A stretch of 64,000 nucleotides of DNA from Ruminococcus sp. (GTDB lineage Bacteria; Bacillota; Clostridia; Oscillospirales; Ruminococcaceae). The notes below the pieces were generated by a model. The model was given only the letters and a program-made list of their open reading frames with translations, had not been told where the DNA came from and did no database searches. Positions within the stretch are counted from its first letter, which is position 1; each line of letters begins with the position of its first letter. A program made the translations under genes and the position numbers. Below, one piece after another: positions 62,479 through 64,000 of the stretch. The DNA lies in contig SVNT01000008.1 in assembly GCA_015066785.1 (NCBI GenBank), positions 1 through 64,000 of the forward strand, written 5' to 3'.

Positions 62479-63603
62479 TTACAATATTTTTTTGATTTCA
62501 TGAAGAAGCGCCCTGACCTGATACCTGTGATTGAACACCGACGGCGAAAATCTTACCGTGCCGTCAGGCGCCGTGCCGATAGCTGTGTGTGCCATTCCCG
62601 AACAATGAAGTCCTCCACGCAGGCAGAAACCCTTTTTGTCCAGCAGTGACGCAGTTTCTTCGGCAGTTCTGCCTTTGACATTGAAGGAAACAACGGGAGC
62701 ATATTTCACGCCACACTTGCGGTATACGGTAACGCCCATATCCAGCAGGCTGTCGGCAAAATAATCGCACAGCTCCGTTTCGTGCCTGAGAATTTCCTCT
62801 CTGCTGACGGTTTCGACAAAACGCACTCCTTCTCCGAGAGCGATTGCTCCGACTGTATTCACCGTTCCCGATTCAAGTCTGTCGGGCAGGAAATCGGGCT
62901 GCTCCGCAAGCATTGAAAGCGAGCCTGTGCCTCCCTCGACGATAGTGCCGGGAGTGTAAAGTCCGTCCGAAACAAGAAGTCCCGTTCCCGACGGGCCGTA
63001 GAGTCCCTTATGCCCTGCGGCACAGATGAAGTTTATGCCGTGACCGACCTCTATCGGAAGAATACCGCACCCCTGCGCACCGTCAAGGATAAAGCATATC
63101 CCACGCTTTCTGCACATTTCTGCAATTCTGTCGTACGGCATAATCTGCCCCGTGACATTCGACGCCGCAGTGCAGACAACAGCAACCGTGTCGTTCTGTA
63201 TGAGGTGCTCAAAATTCCCGATGGTTTTTCTGTCGTCGGTTTCGGCTTTTGCTATGCTGTATCTGCAGTTTTTCTGCGACAGGGCATGGACGGGACGAAG
63301 GACGGAGTTATGCTCCATATCGGAGATGATTATGTGTCCGCCATCAGCCATAATTCCCTTTATCGCAAGGTTCAGAGCGTGCGTGCAGTTCTGCGTGAAT
63401 ATGGTGTTTTCGGTTTCTGCGGAAAAGAACTCCGCACATCTCCGGCGTGCCTTGTAGACCTCGTTTGCCGTGTCAAGCGAGAGCTTATGCCCGCTCCTCC
63501 CGGGGTTGCCGCCGTATTTTTTCAGCGACTTCACCATTGCCCGTTTTACATTGTCGGGTTTCGGGAAGGTTGTTGCGGCATTGTCGAAATTAACCTGCGC
63601 CAT
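62479..63603 (-). CDS. Cysteine desulfurase-family aminotransferase (class V)
   Basis: 374-residue PLP enzyme. VNFDNAATTFPKP at the start, PLP lysine in CAAGHKGLYGPSGTG, and a SufS/CsdB-like C-terminal motif LRGGLHCSGMAH with the candidate persulfide cysteine. The sequence style matches the TIGR01977-type family found beside selenium-trafficking genes. It overlaps the DUF3343 gene by 14 nt, so they are coupled. A second desulfurase, next to thiI, lies at the other end of the window, so the two probably feed different pathways. Confidence 0.88.
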   Translation of the reverse strand: MAQVNFDNAATTFPKPDNVKRAMVKSLKKYGGNPGRSGHKLSLDTANEVYKARRRCAEFFSAETENTIFTQNCTHALNLAIKGIMADGGHIIISDMEHNSVLRPVHALSQKNCRYSIAKAETDDRKTIGNFEHLIQNDTVAVVCTAASNVTGQIMPYDRIAEMCRKRGICFILDGAQGCGILPIEVGHGINFICAAGHKGLYGPSGTGLLVSDGLYTPGTIVEGGTGSLSMLAEQPDFLPDRLESGTVNTVGAIALGEGVRFVETVSREEILRHETELCDYFADSLLDMGVTVYRKCGVKYAPVVSFNVKGRTAEETASLLDKKGFCLRGGLHCSGMAHTAIGTAPDGTVRFSPSVFNHRYQVRALLHEIKKIL

Positions 63604-63817
63604 CTATTCTCGTCACGCTCCTCACGGCAATTCCCCTGCCGTCAAGAATCGGCATGATTTCCTCGGGATTTCCTGTGATTTTTATACTGTATCCACATCC
63701 CGACGCTGATGTTCTCGGGGTTTTCTGTATTTCACAGCGATAACCGTTACGGACAAGAATATCCTTCGCCTTGTTTGCATAGGTTATCGACGCCATTGCA
63801 AGAAGATATGTTCCCAA
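63590..63817 (-). CDS. DUF3343 putative Se/S carrier-like protein
   Basis: 75 residues from a TTG 6 nt after GAGGTG; a longer reading of 131 residues has no support and no homologous look. The pattern GTYLLAMASITYANKAKDIL..GYRCEIQKTPR..SGCGYSIKI fits DUF3343, proposed as a small sulfur/selenium carrier with a redox cysteine in the SGCG segment. Coupled to a cysteine desulfurase-like gene, which supports a chalcogen-transfer role. The upstream flank to the window edge shows TATAAT at about 63853 but no clear gene. Confidence 0.78.
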   Translation of the reverse strand: MGTYLLAMASITYANKAKDILVRNGYRCEIQKTPRTSASGCGYSIKITGNPEEIMPILDGRGIAVRSVTRIDGAG

Positions 63818-64000
63818 ATAACTCACCTCACATAAATTCATAAGGGGATATACCACATTATATGCATTTTCAAAAAATCTGCCATTCTTCTTTTTTCGAC
63901 AAAGGCTTATAGCGTTACCGAGCAGATAAAGTAAATCTGTTTTATCCGTACGATACGCTCGCCTCATAATTGACTTCCGGTGCATATTTGTGTTATAATG

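Noticed and set aside
63818..63985. 56-residue N-terminal extension of the DUF3343 protein
   Set aside because: No ribosome site at its start, contains a TATAAT-like element, and the family normally spans about 75 residues.
1..64000. CRISPR arrays, prophage or complete insertion sequences
   Set aside because: No regularly spaced direct repeats, transposase, integrase or phage structural genes were seen.

Overview
The window looks like chromosome from a low-to-mid GC, spore-forming, anaerobic Firmicute of the Clostridia. The best guess is Oscillospiraceae/Ruminococcaceae (Ruminococcus or [Eubacterium] siraeum-like). Supporting evidence: an alpha/beta-type small acid-soluble spore protein, a SpoIID-like protein, the [FeFe]-hydrogenase maturase HydE, formyl-THF ligase, class B sortases, Thr-rich and Pro-rich surface-protein linkers, BspA-type and InlB-type repeat proteins, strong AGGAGG ribosome sites and clean TTGACA-N17-TATAAT promoters. 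The genus is inference. I see no prophage, CRISPR array or insertion-sequence transposase.

Layout. (1) 1-9.3 kb, minus strand: cysteine desulfurase - thiI - cinA C-domain - three tandem class B sortases - SpoIID-like protein - pyrimidine nucleoside phosphorylase, then a zinc-ribbon protein. (2) 9.5-16.4 kb: tRNA-Leu(CAG), a BspA-type LRR secreted protein, the ACT regulator-hom-thrB-rqcP operon, and citramalate synthase. (3) 16.4-20.2 kb, plus strand: DUF5685 - DnaJ-like - small membrane protein - leuA. (4) 20.5-29.7 kb: DUF3810 protein, KTSC-like protein, a chemoreceptor and a 1635-residue InlB-repeat surface protein. (5) 30-34.6 kb: the str operon rpsL-rpsG-fusA-tuf. (6) 34.7-37.2 kb: aromatic synthesis, pheA then aroF, with a Phe-rich leader peptide and terminator between them. 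(7) 37.4-45.5 kb: a membrane-tethered degenerate nuclease-like protein, a giant polytopic membrane protein, UDP-glucose dehydrogenase and a DUF975 protein. (8) 45.6-53.3 kb: PocR-type chemoreceptor, queT with a preQ1-I-like riboswitch, a glycosyltransferase, glmS, rpiB, tsaB, tsaE, fhs. (9) 53.4-64 kb: RodA/FtsW (apparent CTG start), hydE-tcdA-dxs, SASP, FAD protein, cdaR-cdaA, and a cysteine desulfurase/DUF3343 pair.

Most striking observations: (a) a family of intergenic foldback elements, two full 224-nt copies and one 82-nt copy, each placed exactly inside an outer inverted repeat at a convergent gene junction. In the two full copies the outer repeat looks like a split bidirectional terminator, and the central hairpin stems differ in sequence but keep pairing. 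(b) What looks like classical ribosome-mediated Phe attenuation ahead of aroF, a mechanism unusual in Firmicutes, where T-boxes usually do this job. (c) A preQ1-I-like riboswitch overlapping the queT ribosome site. (d) A palindrome at the start site of the hom operon, whose first gene encodes an HTH-ACT protein. (e) Several gene starts that need TTG or CTG, each backed by a strong Shine-Dalgarno (SD) sequence.

All calls come from reading the sequence. Family names rest on recognised motifs, not on database searches.
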